64,000 nt of DNA from Nisaea sp. (GTDB lineage: Bacteria; Pseudomonadota; Alphaproteobacteria; Thalassobaculales; Thalassobaculaceae). The notes under the pieces were generated by a model. The model ran no database searches. It was not told where the DNA came from and worked only from the letters and a program-made list of their open reading frames with translations. This document shows positions 27,571 through 35,866 of this stretch, one piece after another; the stretch's first letter is position 1; the number at the start of each line of letters is the position of its first letter. A program made the position numbers and the translations under genes. Location of the stretch: NCBI RefSeq assembly GCF_017640745.1, contig NZ_JAEPQA010000011.1:62001-126000 (forward strand), in the 5' to 3' direction.

Positions 27571-28793
27571 AAATCTGCGACCTCATCATATGACGCAGGT
27601 GGCGATATTTCTTTCTCGAGAGAGTCCCAAAGCAAGACATCCCCGGCCGCGCGCCTTATGGTCGCGGCCCACTCAAAGATGTTTCCCTTCTCGACATGAA
27701 GACCGCTCCGCCCGGGTGTAACTTTCTCGGCCATGCCGCCAATCCCGGAGCAAATTACAGGTCTGCGGTGATGGAAGGCCTCCTGGATCACCATCGGGGA
27801 GTTTTCCCACCATATGGAGGGCACGACCACCCAATCGATATTCGCCATTCTCTGAGGGAGTTCATCCGGCTCGTAAGGCCCCACCCACTGCAGGATTCGC
27901 TTTCGCTCCAGTTTCTCGCGCAGTTTGCCGATCCGTTCCTGAAACTCTTGCGACTGCCCCTCCAGATTCGCGCCGTGTATTTCGACTCTGATCGGCGTTT
28001 CGCTTTCTTTTGCGGCGATTTCAACGCCCTGCAGAAAGACATCGACACCCTTGTATTGCGTCAATTGCCCAAAAAATCCGAAGCGGTTGCGGTATTCTCC
28101 GGATGTTAGCGGCCTGTGCGGAACAGGCTCTCGCATTTCCTGTCCGTTCTCGATAACGACGATACGATCCGGCGAAATTCCCCAGTCTACATACCTCTGG
28201 CGCAAGAACTCGGATGGCGAAAAGAATCCATCCACGGCATCGAAATGGCGCATGATAAAGCGCTTGCGGAGCCAGAAACTCTCCCGGGAGATCGAGGGAT
28301 AACACCGGTGGCAATCATCGATCGACTCACTGGAGCATAACCGGTTGCCGCCCGGGCGGACCATCTGCCCATTGTGCTTGCAGATCGCCATATATTCGTG
28401 GAGCGTGACGAACAGTTTCGCGTCGGGACACACCCGCTTGATAAGTCTGAATATTTCCAGTCCCATATGGGCATAATGGTGAGCGTGCACGACATCGGGC
28501 CGGACCGACTGCAGCCAATCGCTGAACCTGCGGAGCGCTTCTTTCCTGTCCAGACCGCGAAAGCAATCCCAATCATGCATCGCCTGGTCCCAGAGGTACT
28601 CTCCCTCACGGCGGAGCGTTATAGTGCCGGACGGGTGGGGGCCGCGACTGCAGCGCGCAAGAAAGACCGCCTCTTCGACTCTCGGATTTTCGCGATATCC
28701 CTTGAAGAGATTGTAGGCGGCCACTTCCGCGCCACCGACGCTGAAGTCCGGGTGACCGTGAGAGATCACGGCAACTCGAAGAGACTTACGCAT
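27492..28793 (-). CDS. Glycosyltransferase family 4 protein
   Basis: A 433-residue GT-B fold retaining glycosyltransferase. It begins VAVISHGHPDFSVGGAEVAAYNLF, the acceptor-side GGAE motif, and has VVVPSIWWENSPMVIQEAFHHRRPVI, the donor-site E-x7-E region. A Cys cluster C-x7-C-x2-C sits at about 155-170 (CSSESIDDCHRC). The start at 28793 has AGGAG 7 bases upstream and overlaps the preceding gene by eight bases. The last 25 or so codons are AT-rich, unlike the rest. It is paralogous to the GT4 at 32495. Probably adds a sugar in the cluster's glycan. Confidence 0.87.
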   Translation of the reverse strand: MRKSLRVAVISHGHPDFSVGGAEVAAYNLFKGYRENPRVEEAVFLARCSRGPHPSGTITLRREGEYLWDQAMHDWDCFRGLDRKEALRRFSDWLQSVRPDVVHAHHYAHMGLEIFRLIKRVCPDAKLFVTLHEYMAICKHNGQMVRPGGNRLCSSESIDDCHRCYPSISRESFWLRKRFIMRHFDAVDGFFSPSEFLRQRYVDWGISPDRIVVIENGQEMREPVPHRPLTSGEYRNRFGFFGQLTQYKGVDVFLQGVEIAAKESETPIRVEIHGANLEGQSQEFQERIGKLREKLERKRILQWVGPYEPDELPQRMANIDWVVVPSIWWENSPMVIQEAFHHRRPVICSGIGGMAEKVTPGRSGLHVEKGNIFEWAATIRRAAGDVLLWDSLEKEISPPASYDEVADLHLANFIGKNKVCSSLGKVFVSVGGD

Positions 28794-30639
28794 GTTCCAT
28801 CTCCTGCGTGGCGGGAGCCGACAGTTTCTCGATCGTTCCCCCCCAACGGCGCTCGTGACGCACCGCATTGAAAATAACGACTTTTTGCCGAAAATCGTTG
28901 CCGCCAATCCCCCTGAAGGACTGTCGTTCCAGATGCGTTAGTTCGATGCCCGGATCGTACCCGGGCAGGAGTTTCGCGCCGCGATACTTGAGACAGAGGT
29001 CCGTGTCCTCGAAGTCGCCGATCAGATACCCGGGATCGAAACCGCCGAGTTCGATGAACTGGTCGCGCCGAACCGCCATGCACGCGCCTGTGACAGCCGG
29101 CCGCTCGACGAGCCTGTCTTCGGTATCGGCCCTTGGCGGCAAACCGAACAGCGGGTGATCATTCAGCCAGGTTCCGAGCCCCTCGTCGTATCGGAAGCAG
29201 ATGCCGGCATGCTGGATCCCGCCATCGGCCAGCAGCAAACGCGGCGCGACAATGCCATAGTCGGGATTCTTGTCGAGTTGCCTCACAAGACCAGAAACCC
29301 ATCCCGGGCGATTGGGGAAGGCATCGCTGTTCAGAAAGATCAGAATCCGTCCCTTCGCCTTTTCCGCGGCCAGATTGTTTGCGCCGGAATAGCCGCGATT
29401 TGAATGCCCCCAGAGGATGCTGAACGGCACTCCGTAGAGATCGTGGAGTTCCTGCGCCGCGGCCAAAAACGGGGAAACAAGGGACGGATCGTCGATGACG
29501 TAGATGAGCTCGGCATAGCCGCCGAAGGCCGGATCCGCGCTGAACTCCAGCAATTGGTGCTCGACGAAATCCCAACGGCCGTAAAGCGGTACGATGATGC
29601 TTGCTTCGGGCCGCGAAAGGTAAGGGCCGAAGTCCCAGCGATCAACCGGCAGCTTCTGCAGAGCCGCGTTCTTGCGCGAGATGAGTTCCTCGATCAGCGG
29701 CAAATCATGGCGGGACAGCCGTTCGACAAAGCTGTACTCGGGTGTTGGTTCGGACAGAATACGGCGGGCGAACTCAATCGGGCTGGCATGCGCTTGTGCC
29801 GCCTCAGTCTTTGCCAGGTTGAAAAACCCGTCTTCCTGGACGTTTACCAGAAGGATTTCCGTATTCGGCAGGATATCGCCCTGAATACATGCATAAAAGC
29901 CCGGTTCGGAAGACCAGTTTTCGAACTCAGTCCCATAAGCATCGATCACGTCCTGGCGCATCACAGGCTCTGCTGAGGCGAGCTCCAGCCAACGGCCGTT
30001 TTCCGCCACAAGGTATAGCGAGGCGGGATCATCCGAGATGCCCCAGCCTGACACCGCGATCCCGGCCCCCTCGACGCACAGCGCCATGTCGATATGTCCT
30101 TTGGCGCGCGATGTGCTGTCATTCGTGATTTCCCGATAGAGAACATTCCCCCATCTTCCCGACTTCACCAATGCAGGCAGAATCGATGGCAATCGTGGCT
30201 GCTGCTCGGCCAGGATCATGCTAACAGCCTCTGAGTCTTGTGCCGGCTCGACGATTGTCTTGAACTTGCGTCCGGAGGCGGTGAAAAAGACCTCGACTTT
30301 GTCCAGGTTTCTTACGTTCGCGACGATAACGAAACCTTCCGAGTTGCGCCCGAACTGTTGCTCGACGTCAGGCCGCCTGTAGGTGATGCAAAGGCAGAGG
30401 CCGGGCGCACCGACGCCGGTGCTATTCGTCTTCCAGCCGGTAATGACCACATAGCCGTCGAGTCCAACCGCGCGGTCGACTTTGATCAGCGCGTTTTTCT
30501 CGAGTATTCCAACCCTGCTGACGACATCCGTTATCGACAACTCCTTGTCGCCGCCGCCAACTTTCGCCGCAGCTCCGGCCCTACTGTCACCACGGGGAGA
30601 ACCCGGCGCGTGTGATATGGTCTCCGTTGTGTACGCCAT
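28786..30639 (-). CDS. Glycosyltransferase family 2 with N-terminal GW-motif domains
   Basis: A 617-residue protein. Residues about 345-610 form a GT-A GT2 domain: IIVPLYGRWDFVEHQL, ELIYVIDDP, the NRGYSGANN and FLNSDAF segments, and the C-terminal YLIGDFEDTDLCLK acceptor-side motif. The N-terminal 330 residues contain two copies of a domain with a G-W core (ITGWKTNS at about 67-74 and VSGWGISDDP at about 195-204) that recurs elsewhere in the cluster. The gene starts 3 bases after galE stops and overlaps the next GT4. Sugar and acceptor unknown. Confidence 0.87.
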   Translation of the reverse strand: MAYTTETISHAPGSPRGDSRAGAAAKVGGGDKELSITDVVSRVGILEKNALIKVDRAVGLDGYVVITGWKTNSTGVGAPGLCLCITYRRPDVEQQFGRNSEGFVIVANVRNLDKVEVFFTASGRKFKTIVEPAQDSEAVSMILAEQQPRLPSILPALVKSGRWGNVLYREITNDSTSRAKGHIDMALCVEGAGIAVSGWGISDDPASLYLVAENGRWLELASAEPVMRQDVIDAYGTEFENWSSEPGFYACIQGDILPNTEILLVNVQEDGFFNLAKTEAAQAHASPIEFARRILSEPTPEYSFVERLSRHDLPLIEELISRKNAALQKLPVDRWDFGPYLSRPEASIIVPLYGRWDFVEHQLLEFSADPAFGGYAELIYVIDDPSLVSPFLAAAQELHDLYGVPFSILWGHSNRGYSGANNLAAEKAKGRILIFLNSDAFPNRPGWVSGLVRQLDKNPDYGIVAPRLLLADGGIQHAGICFRYDEGLGTWLNDHPLFGLPPRADTEDRLVERPAVTGACMAVRRDQFIELGGFDPGYLIGDFEDTDLCLKYRGAKLLPGYDPGIELTHLERQSFRGIGGNDFRQKVVIFNAVRHERRWGGTIEKLSAPATQEMEHA

Positions 30640-30642
30640 CCA

Positions 30643-31704
30643 TCAATCCCCCACTTCCACAGACAAGACATGTCGGTTCCGGCGGGCGGTCCGGCTCGAG
30701 ATGGAGCATGCTGCATGGCGCACCTGATCTATCAGGCGGCAATGCTGCGGATTCCACTTCAGCTCCTTTTTCACGAGCGAGGCAGAGGCGATTAACCTCG
30801 CGGGATCACCCGAACGCCGTGACGCTTCGCGGACGCGCATCGGCTTTCCGATCACGGCCTCAACAGATTTGGACACCTGCCTGACGGAGAATCCCCTTCC
30901 AATTCCGAGATTGGCCGTCAGATTGCCCCCTCCATCGAGTAGCCGTCGCACCGCCAGCACATGCCCTTCGGCCAGGTCGCTGACATGCACGTAGTCTCTG
31001 ATGCACGTCCCGTCGGGCGTGTCGTAGTCGGTACCGAAGATCACGAGTTCGTCGCGCAGGCCGAGCGCGGCCTGGATTGCGAGCGGGATCAGATGCGTCT
31101 CGGGATCGTGATTCTCCCGGAGTTCTCCGTCCGGATCGGCACCCGCGGCGTTGAAATAACGCAGCGCGCAATAGCGCAGCCCGTATGCCGCCGCCGCATC
31201 GGCGAGAATGTCCTCCACCATGTTCTTGCTGCGCCCATAGGGATTGATCGGCCGGCGCGGATGGGTTTCGGGGATCGGCACGATTTCCGGCTCGCCATAA
31301 ACCGCAGCAGTCGATGAGAAGACGATCCTGTCGATCCCGGACCTGCGCATGCAGCGCAGCAGCGTCTGCGAACCGCAGACATTGACATCGTAATAATCGA
31401 GCGGCTCGCGGACAGAGGTTCCGGCCTCGATCAGGCCGGCGAAATGCAGCACGGCCTCGGGACGGTAGGTCGTCATCACCGAATAGAGCCTCGCCTCGTC
31501 CCGGATATCTCCGATCTCGAGTGGTCCCCACCGCACCGCTGCGGCGATCCCGTTGCTGAGATCGTCATAGGTCACGGGCAGGTATCCTGCGCGCGACAGC
31601 GCCTTGCAGGTGTGGCTGCCGATGAAGCCGGCCCCGCCCGTGACCAGCACGGCCGGCCGCGCCGCTCCGCCCACCAGGTGGCTATGCGAACGCGCCCCGC
31701 TCAT
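30643..31704 (-). CDS. galE: UDP-glucose 4-epimerase
   Basis: A 353-residue extended SDR interconverting UDP-glucose and UDP-galactose (or the N-acetyl forms). The NAD motif TGGAGFIGSH is at about 22-31, the FSSTAAVYG motif at about 128, catalytic Tyr-x3-Lys in NPYGRSK at about 155, then RYFNAAGADPDG and the IRDYVHVSDLA motif, all GalE hallmarks. The start at 31704 overlaps the upstream methyltransferase stop as ATGA; the much longer open frame upstream is antisense-style noise. Supplies UDP-galactose for the neighbouring glycosyltransferases. Confidence 0.93.
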   Translation of the reverse strand: MSGARSHSHLVGGAARPAVLVTGGAGFIGSHTCKALSRAGYLPVTYDDLSNGIAAAVRWGPLEIGDIRDEARLYSVMTTYRPEAVLHFAGLIEAGTSVREPLDYYDVNVCGSQTLLRCMRRSGIDRIVFSSTAAVYGEPEIVPIPETHPRRPINPYGRSKNMVEDILADAAAAYGLRYCALRYFNAAGADPDGELRENHDPETHLIPLAIQAALGLRDELVIFGTDYDTPDGTCIRDYVHVSDLAEGHVLAVRRLLDGGGNLTANLGIGRGFSVRQVSKSVEAVIGKPMRVREASRRSGDPARLIASASLVKKELKWNPQHCRLIDQVRHAACSISSRTARRNRHVLSVEVGD

Positions 31705-32495
31705 TTCTGGAACACCAGAATGTCCTGGAAAGGCGTGCCCGGCTCGGGATCGGCATAAGGCCAATGCCCTTCGGCGCGATTGACGAGCGTGAATCCGCAC
31801 CGGCGGAGCGCGCAGTCGAGCAGCCAGTCTTCCTCGATCGCCGCGGCCGCAAATCCGGTATCTTGAGGCGGCGTGTAGACCGGTCCCGGCGCACCGAGAT
31901 CGAACGGATAGCGATGGTTCACACCCGCCAGCGGCCGGGTCCGCTCGTCGATCACGAAGAAGGTCGCGAACAGCCGTCCACCCGGCAAAAGGATCCGGCT
32001 GACCTCGGAGAGATATCGCTCCGTGACCGCTGCGGACAGATGCGTGAAGACCGAAACCATGAGAACGAAATCGAAAGTCTCGCCCGCGATCGGCAGCGTG
32101 ATGTCCTCGGCGCCGAGCCTTCCCCCCGGATTGTAGAGCGGGTGCCGGACGTCGACGTGAAAGAAGCCGAACCGCTCGCGCTCGTCGCGGATATTCTGCA
32201 GGCACCACTCGACATTCTCGCGGACCACGTCGAAGCCGAAATAGCTGGCATCGGGACCGAGATAGTATTTCAGAGGCTGCGCAAGCCGCCCCAGCCCGCA
32301 GCCGATATCGAGCACGCTCGAGTCCGGTTCGAGGCCACCGAGATCGACCATGAGGCGCAGGAATTCCGCACCGATGGCGGCATAGTCTCCGTCGCCGATT
32401 TTTGCATTGGCGTCCTCCGGCAGCGTGTCTTCCCGTGCGGACAAGTAACAATCTATCGCGAGTTCGGCCCGGTCCCGCGTCGCATGATCCAGCAT
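31701..32495 (-). CDS. Class I SAM-dependent methyltransferase
   Basis: A 264-residue methyltransferase with motif I VLDIGCGLGRLAQPL at about 62-76, FFGFD-type motif II, and the core segment FDFVLMVSVFTHL followed by LLPGGRLFATFF. The start ATG at 32495 shares a base with the upstream glycosyltransferase stop (TGATG) and has GGAGG 8 bases upstream, indicating translational coupling. Embedded in the glycan cluster, it most likely O-methylates a sugar; that is inference from context. Confidence 0.83.
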   Translation of the reverse strand: MLDHATRDRAELAIDCYLSAREDTLPEDANAKIGDGDYAAIGAEFLRLMVDLGGLEPDSSVLDIGCGLGRLAQPLKYYLGPDASYFGFDVVRENVEWCLQNIRDERERFGFFHVDVRHPLYNPGGRLGAEDITLPIAGETFDFVLMVSVFTHLSAAVTERYLSEVSRILLPGGRLFATFFVIDERTRPLAGVNHRYPFDLGAPGPVYTPPQDTGFAAAAIEEDWLLDCALRRCGFTLVNRAEGHWPYADPEPGTPFQDILVFQK

Positions 32496-33733
32496 CACGC
32501 CGCCCTCCGTCGCTCGAAGAGCGCCAGATAGTCGGACGCGGCCTCATCGAGAGTCCGGACCGGCGCAACGCCGGCGCTCAGTTTTCGCCAAAGAATCTCG
32601 TTGCCGGAGACATGCTCGATAGCCTCGCGCCAGGCCGCCACGTCTCCCGCCCGGATATGCAGCCCGTCGATGCGATCTCTTACGGCCTCCGCCATGCCGC
32701 CGATGTCGCTGCACAAAACCGGGCGCTTGAAACTGAAGGCCTCGTTGATGACCAGAGGCGCGTTCTCCCACCAGATCGACGGCACCAGCACCCAGGCAGC
32801 GCGCCGCAGCGCCGGAGCCAGATTGTTCCGGTCATAGCGACCGTGCATCCGGACAAGGTCTCCGGCGCCGTCGACGAGGGCCGCGAGCTCTTCTTTGAAT
32901 TCCTCGCGCTGATAAAGTGCCGAGCCGTAAATGTTCAGGATCGATTTCCGCTCGCTTGCCTCTGCGGCTTCGAGAAACGCGCGGATCGCAACCAGCGTTC
33001 CTTTGGTCTCTCGGAGATTTCCGAAGAGCGCGAAATTGCGGAGGTCAGGCGGCTGCGTCTGCCGGTCTCCGCCGTCGAGCGACCAGCCGTTCCGGATCAC
33101 CGCGATCCTGCTGCCCGGAAGCCCCCATGCGAGGAAGCGCTCGCGGAGAAACGCGCTCGGCGCGATCAGCAGATCCGCAAGGTTCAAATGCTTCAGGACG
33201 AACTCTTTGCGCGCCGCGAAACTCGCGGGCGAGCGATCGGGAAAACATTTGAAACAACGATCCGGGGTCGGCTCGGAGCAGCGTTCCCCGTCCGAATTGA
33301 ACAGCAGTCCGTCGCGCCCGCAGATCAGATAGTAATCGTGCAGCGTCACATAGATCCTGGCCCGCGGAAGCTCCTTGCGAACAAGCTGTAGAAGCTCGAG
33401 ACCGAACTGGTTGAAGTGGTGAATGTGGACAATGTTCGGCCGGAAATCGCGCAGGAACCAGGCCACATCATACAGAAGCGGCTCCAGCGAATGGCGGGAC
33501 TGCTCGACGGGGTCGAAGCCCGGCGCGCGGAAGAAGAAGATTGAGGGATCGGTTTCGAGCGCGGTAATGGCCGTTCCCGGGAGCCCCGGGCGGAGCCCGG
33601 GATCCACCGCGGCAAGCAGTCTCGCCTCCACTCCGGGACGCTCCCGGTAGGCGCTGTGCAGCCCTTCCGCCATCATTTCTGTGCCGCCGGGATGCAGGGA
33701 TGAATGATTGTGAACGACGGAGAGAACGCGCAT
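32495..33733 (-). CDS. Glycosyltransferase family 4 protein
   Basis: A 412-residue GT-B glycosyltransferase. N-terminal VVHNHSSLHPGGTEMMAEG, central IVHIHHFNQFGLELL, and donor-site VLVPSIWWENAPLVINEAF match the GT4 pattern. The same C-x7-C-x2-C cluster as in its paralogue is present (CSEPTPDRCFKC, about 142-153). It is separated by 3 bases from the upstream membrane protein gene and overlaps the downstream methyltransferase. With the GT4 at 27492 it probably performs successive transfers. Specificity unknown. Confidence 0.88.
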   Translation of the reverse strand: MRVLSVVHNHSSLHPGGTEMMAEGLHSAYRERPGVEARLLAAVDPGLRPGLPGTAITALETDPSIFFFRAPGFDPVEQSRHSLEPLLYDVAWFLRDFRPNIVHIHHFNQFGLELLQLVRKELPRARIYVTLHDYYLICGRDGLLFNSDGERCSEPTPDRCFKCFPDRSPASFAARKEFVLKHLNLADLLIAPSAFLRERFLAWGLPGSRIAVIRNGWSLDGGDRQTQPPDLRNFALFGNLRETKGTLVAIRAFLEAAEASERKSILNIYGSALYQREEFKEELAALVDGAGDLVRMHGRYDRNNLAPALRRAAWVLVPSIWWENAPLVINEAFSFKRPVLCSDIGGMAEAVRDRIDGLHIRAGDVAAWREAIEHVSGNEILWRKLSAGVAPVRTLDEAASDYLALFERRRAA

Positions 33734-33736
33734 CGG

Positions 33737-34510
33737 TCAATGGCCTCCGTAAGTGGCGTAGAGCATGACGAAAACGAAGAGCAGACCGACCCCCGCGACA
33801 GCGCCGAGCGCATGCACCCGCTCGAACCAGCGCAATGCCCCCGGATCGTCGAGACGGTTCAGCCTGGTTTCAGCCTTCTTCAGCCTCTCGTCGCTCCGCA
33901 TGGCGAAACTCTCGAGCGAAGCGACCTCCTCCCGGAGGGCCTCGATCGAGGCCTGCAGTTCTCCGGACTTGGCCGCTTTCTGTTGTTCGTAGTCCGAAGC
34001 CGGATGCGCCATGTGGACGAGACTGACGAGCGCCCGTTCGATGGATTCCATACGGCCAAGCAGAGCATCCATGTCCGGTCCTCCGCCTCCGGCCGGATTG
34101 TCCCCGGAGCTGGGCGCCTCGATCTGCGTCCCGGCAACCGGTTGAAGCTTCGTACAGCGAGGCCCCCGCAGCAGCGGCACGTTGGAACCCGCAAAGCAGG
34201 CATAGAAGGCGGCCGCATCTTCCCCCCAGAGCTCTTTCGGCAGCGTGAAGACGAAAGCGTGCCGGCCGGAACCACCGCCATACTGCACGAGATCTTCGCG
34301 ATACCGGTCGGCGGTCACCTGTCCGATCAGTTCCGGACCGCGGAACAGATCGATTTCCAGCTTCTTGTCCGGATCTCCCGGATCCAGCGCCCAGCCGAAG
34401 ATTCTTCCGTCCTCGACGGCCTCGATGAACCCTTCATAAGCGGCGGCAACGATGTCGAAATCGCCGTTCGTATCCCTCGTCCGGCCGCTCTTGCGCGATC
34501 GCCTGGTCAT
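33737..34510 (-). CDS. Uncharacterised membrane-anchored coiled-coil protein with GW-motif domain
   Basis: A 257-residue protein I do not recognise as a named family. The N-terminal part (about 25-110) has the GFIEAVEDGRIFGWALDPGD motif, matching the module seen in the two cluster GT2 enzymes. A Gly/Pro-rich linker follows (about 128-145), then a predicted coiled coil (about 170-225) and one C-terminal membrane helix (about 232-250). It sits between the secretion adaptor and a glycosyltransferase in one coupled operon (3 bases from each). It could tether glycosylation enzymes or substrate to the secretion complex; that is inference. Confidence 0.7.
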   Translation of the reverse strand: MTRRSRKSGRTRDTNGDFDIVAAAYEGFIEAVEDGRIFGWALDPGDPDKKLEIDLFRGPELIGQVTADRYREDLVQYGGGSGRHAFVFTLPKELWGEDAAAFYACFAGSNVPLLRGPRCTKLQPVAGTQIEAPSSGDNPAGGGGPDMDALLGRMESIERALVSLVHMAHPASDYEQQKAAKSGELQASIEALREEVASLESFAMRSDERLKKAETRLNRLDDPGALRWFERVHALGAVAGVGLLFVFVMLYATYGGH

Positions 34511-34513
34511 TCT

Positions 34514-35866
34514 CTAGTCCTCCCGAAAGCCGAGGAAGAGCGCGCGGGAGACCGGCGACAGCAGGTACTCGACGAAGGTCCGCTCCTGCGTGGTCAACAC
34601 GACATCGGCCGGCATGCCGGCCTGCAGCTTGAGGTCCTTCGCCCGCTCCAGCGCGTCCTCGGTAAGCTTCACGAACACTTCGTAGTAGGTCGCGCCGTTG
34701 GACGGATCGGTCAGACGGTCGGCCGAAATGTGGGTGACCGTGCCCGGAAGCGGATCGGAGAAGCGCTGGTTGATCGCCAGCAGACGAACCTCGGCGGCCT
34801 GCCCCTTGTGGACCGCGTCGATATCGGTCGGACGAAGCTTCGCGCGGACGAAGAGCGCGTCATGCGCCGGCAACAGATCGAATATCCGCTCGCCGGGACC
34901 CGCGACGCCGCCGCTGCCGAAAAACTGCAGGTCGACGACCGTTCCGCGGGCCGGTGCGCGCAGAACGGTGTTCTCGAGTAAAGAAGCCGCGCTCATCCTC
35001 TGTTCGATCGCATCGCTCAGCGCGCCTTCGGTCTCGGTCAGCTCTCCCGCGACGCTCATCGTGCGCTCGTAGTCGAGATTGGCGAGTTCGAGCCGGGTTC
35101 CGTTCTCGGCTTCCTGGATGCTCAGAAGCGATGCGCGCAGGGAGTCGATCTCGCCCTGAAGTTCCGCACCGTCGCGGCGCAGAGCGAGCAGTCGCGGGCG
35201 GCGCTCGTATCCGCGCTCGACCAGCGAGGCGACGTCTTTTTCCTCAGCACGGGTCAGTGCCAGGCGCTCTTCGCGGCTCGCGATCTCGGCGTTCACGCCG
35301 TCACGCCGCTGGCGCAGCTCCTCGATGTTCGATTGCAGGACCTCGCGGCGTCCTTCCAGATACTGCCAGCGTGCAGAAAGCAGGCCCTTTTCGATATCCA
35401 TGAGCTGGTCGACGAAGATCTCGCCGGACCGTTCCCGGATTTCCTCCGGCCAGGCGATCTCTGCCGCTTTCGAGAGTTCGGCCTTGAGCCGTGCCCGCTT
35501 CGCGAGAGCCCGGAGATAGCGGGCATCGGCTATACCGAAGTTGGCCTGCGCCTGAACCGGATCGAAGGTCACGACCGTGTCACCGCGCTCGACCACCGAT
35601 CCTTCGCTCACATGCAAGGTCGCGATTGTGCCGCCATCCTTGCTTTCCACACTGCGCCGGTTGGCCTCGACGCTGAACTCGCCATTCGCCACCACACCGC
35701 CCGCCATCGGCAGGAAATAAGCCCAGCCTGCGAACGCCAACAATCCGAGGCAGAGAAAGAGCAGGACACCGCGGACACTCGAGGCGATCGGGGGATAGCT
35801 GTCGCTCCGGGAGTCATGCCCGAATCCCGGTGAGCCCGCGGACTTTGTCGGAACCAGGATCGTCAT
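34514..35866 (-). CDS. HlyD/PrtE-family type I secretion membrane-fusion adaptor
   Basis: A 450-residue periplasmic adaptor. One N-terminal membrane helix (about 33-53), the lipoyl half-motif VSEGSVVERGDTVVTFD at about 86-102, long alpha-hairpin (about 110-290), and the second lipoyl/beta-barrel part with VLRAPARGTVVDL and the family signature region near GMPADVVLTTQERTFVEYLLSP. The length is typical. Its ATG overlaps the ABC transporter stop (ATGA). It would bridge the ABC exporter to an outer-membrane TolC, which is not in this window. Confidence 0.93.
   Translation of the reverse strand: MTILVPTKSAGSPGFGHDSRSDSYPPIASSVRGVLLFLCLGLLAFAGWAYFLPMAGGVVANGEFSVEANRRSVESKDGGTIATLHVSEGSVVERGDTVVTFDPVQAQANFGIADARYLRALAKRARLKAELSKAAEIAWPEEIRERSGEIFVDQLMDIEKGLLSARWQYLEGRREVLQSNIEELRQRRDGVNAEIASREERLALTRAEEKDVASLVERGYERRPRLLALRRDGAELQGEIDSLRASLLSIQEAENGTRLELANLDYERTMSVAGELTETEGALSDAIEQRMSAASLLENTVLRAPARGTVVDLQFFGSGGVAGPGERIFDLLPAHDALFVRAKLRPTDIDAVHKGQAAEVRLLAINQRFSDPLPGTVTHISADRLTDPSNGATYYEVFVKLTEDALERAKDLKLQAGMPADVVLTTQERTFVEYLLSPVSRALFLGFRED

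Noticed and set aside
31705-32568. Upstream extension of the galE frame giving 641 codons
   Set aside because: The extra part runs antisense-frame through the methyltransferase; galE starts naturally at 31704 with an ATGA overlap.
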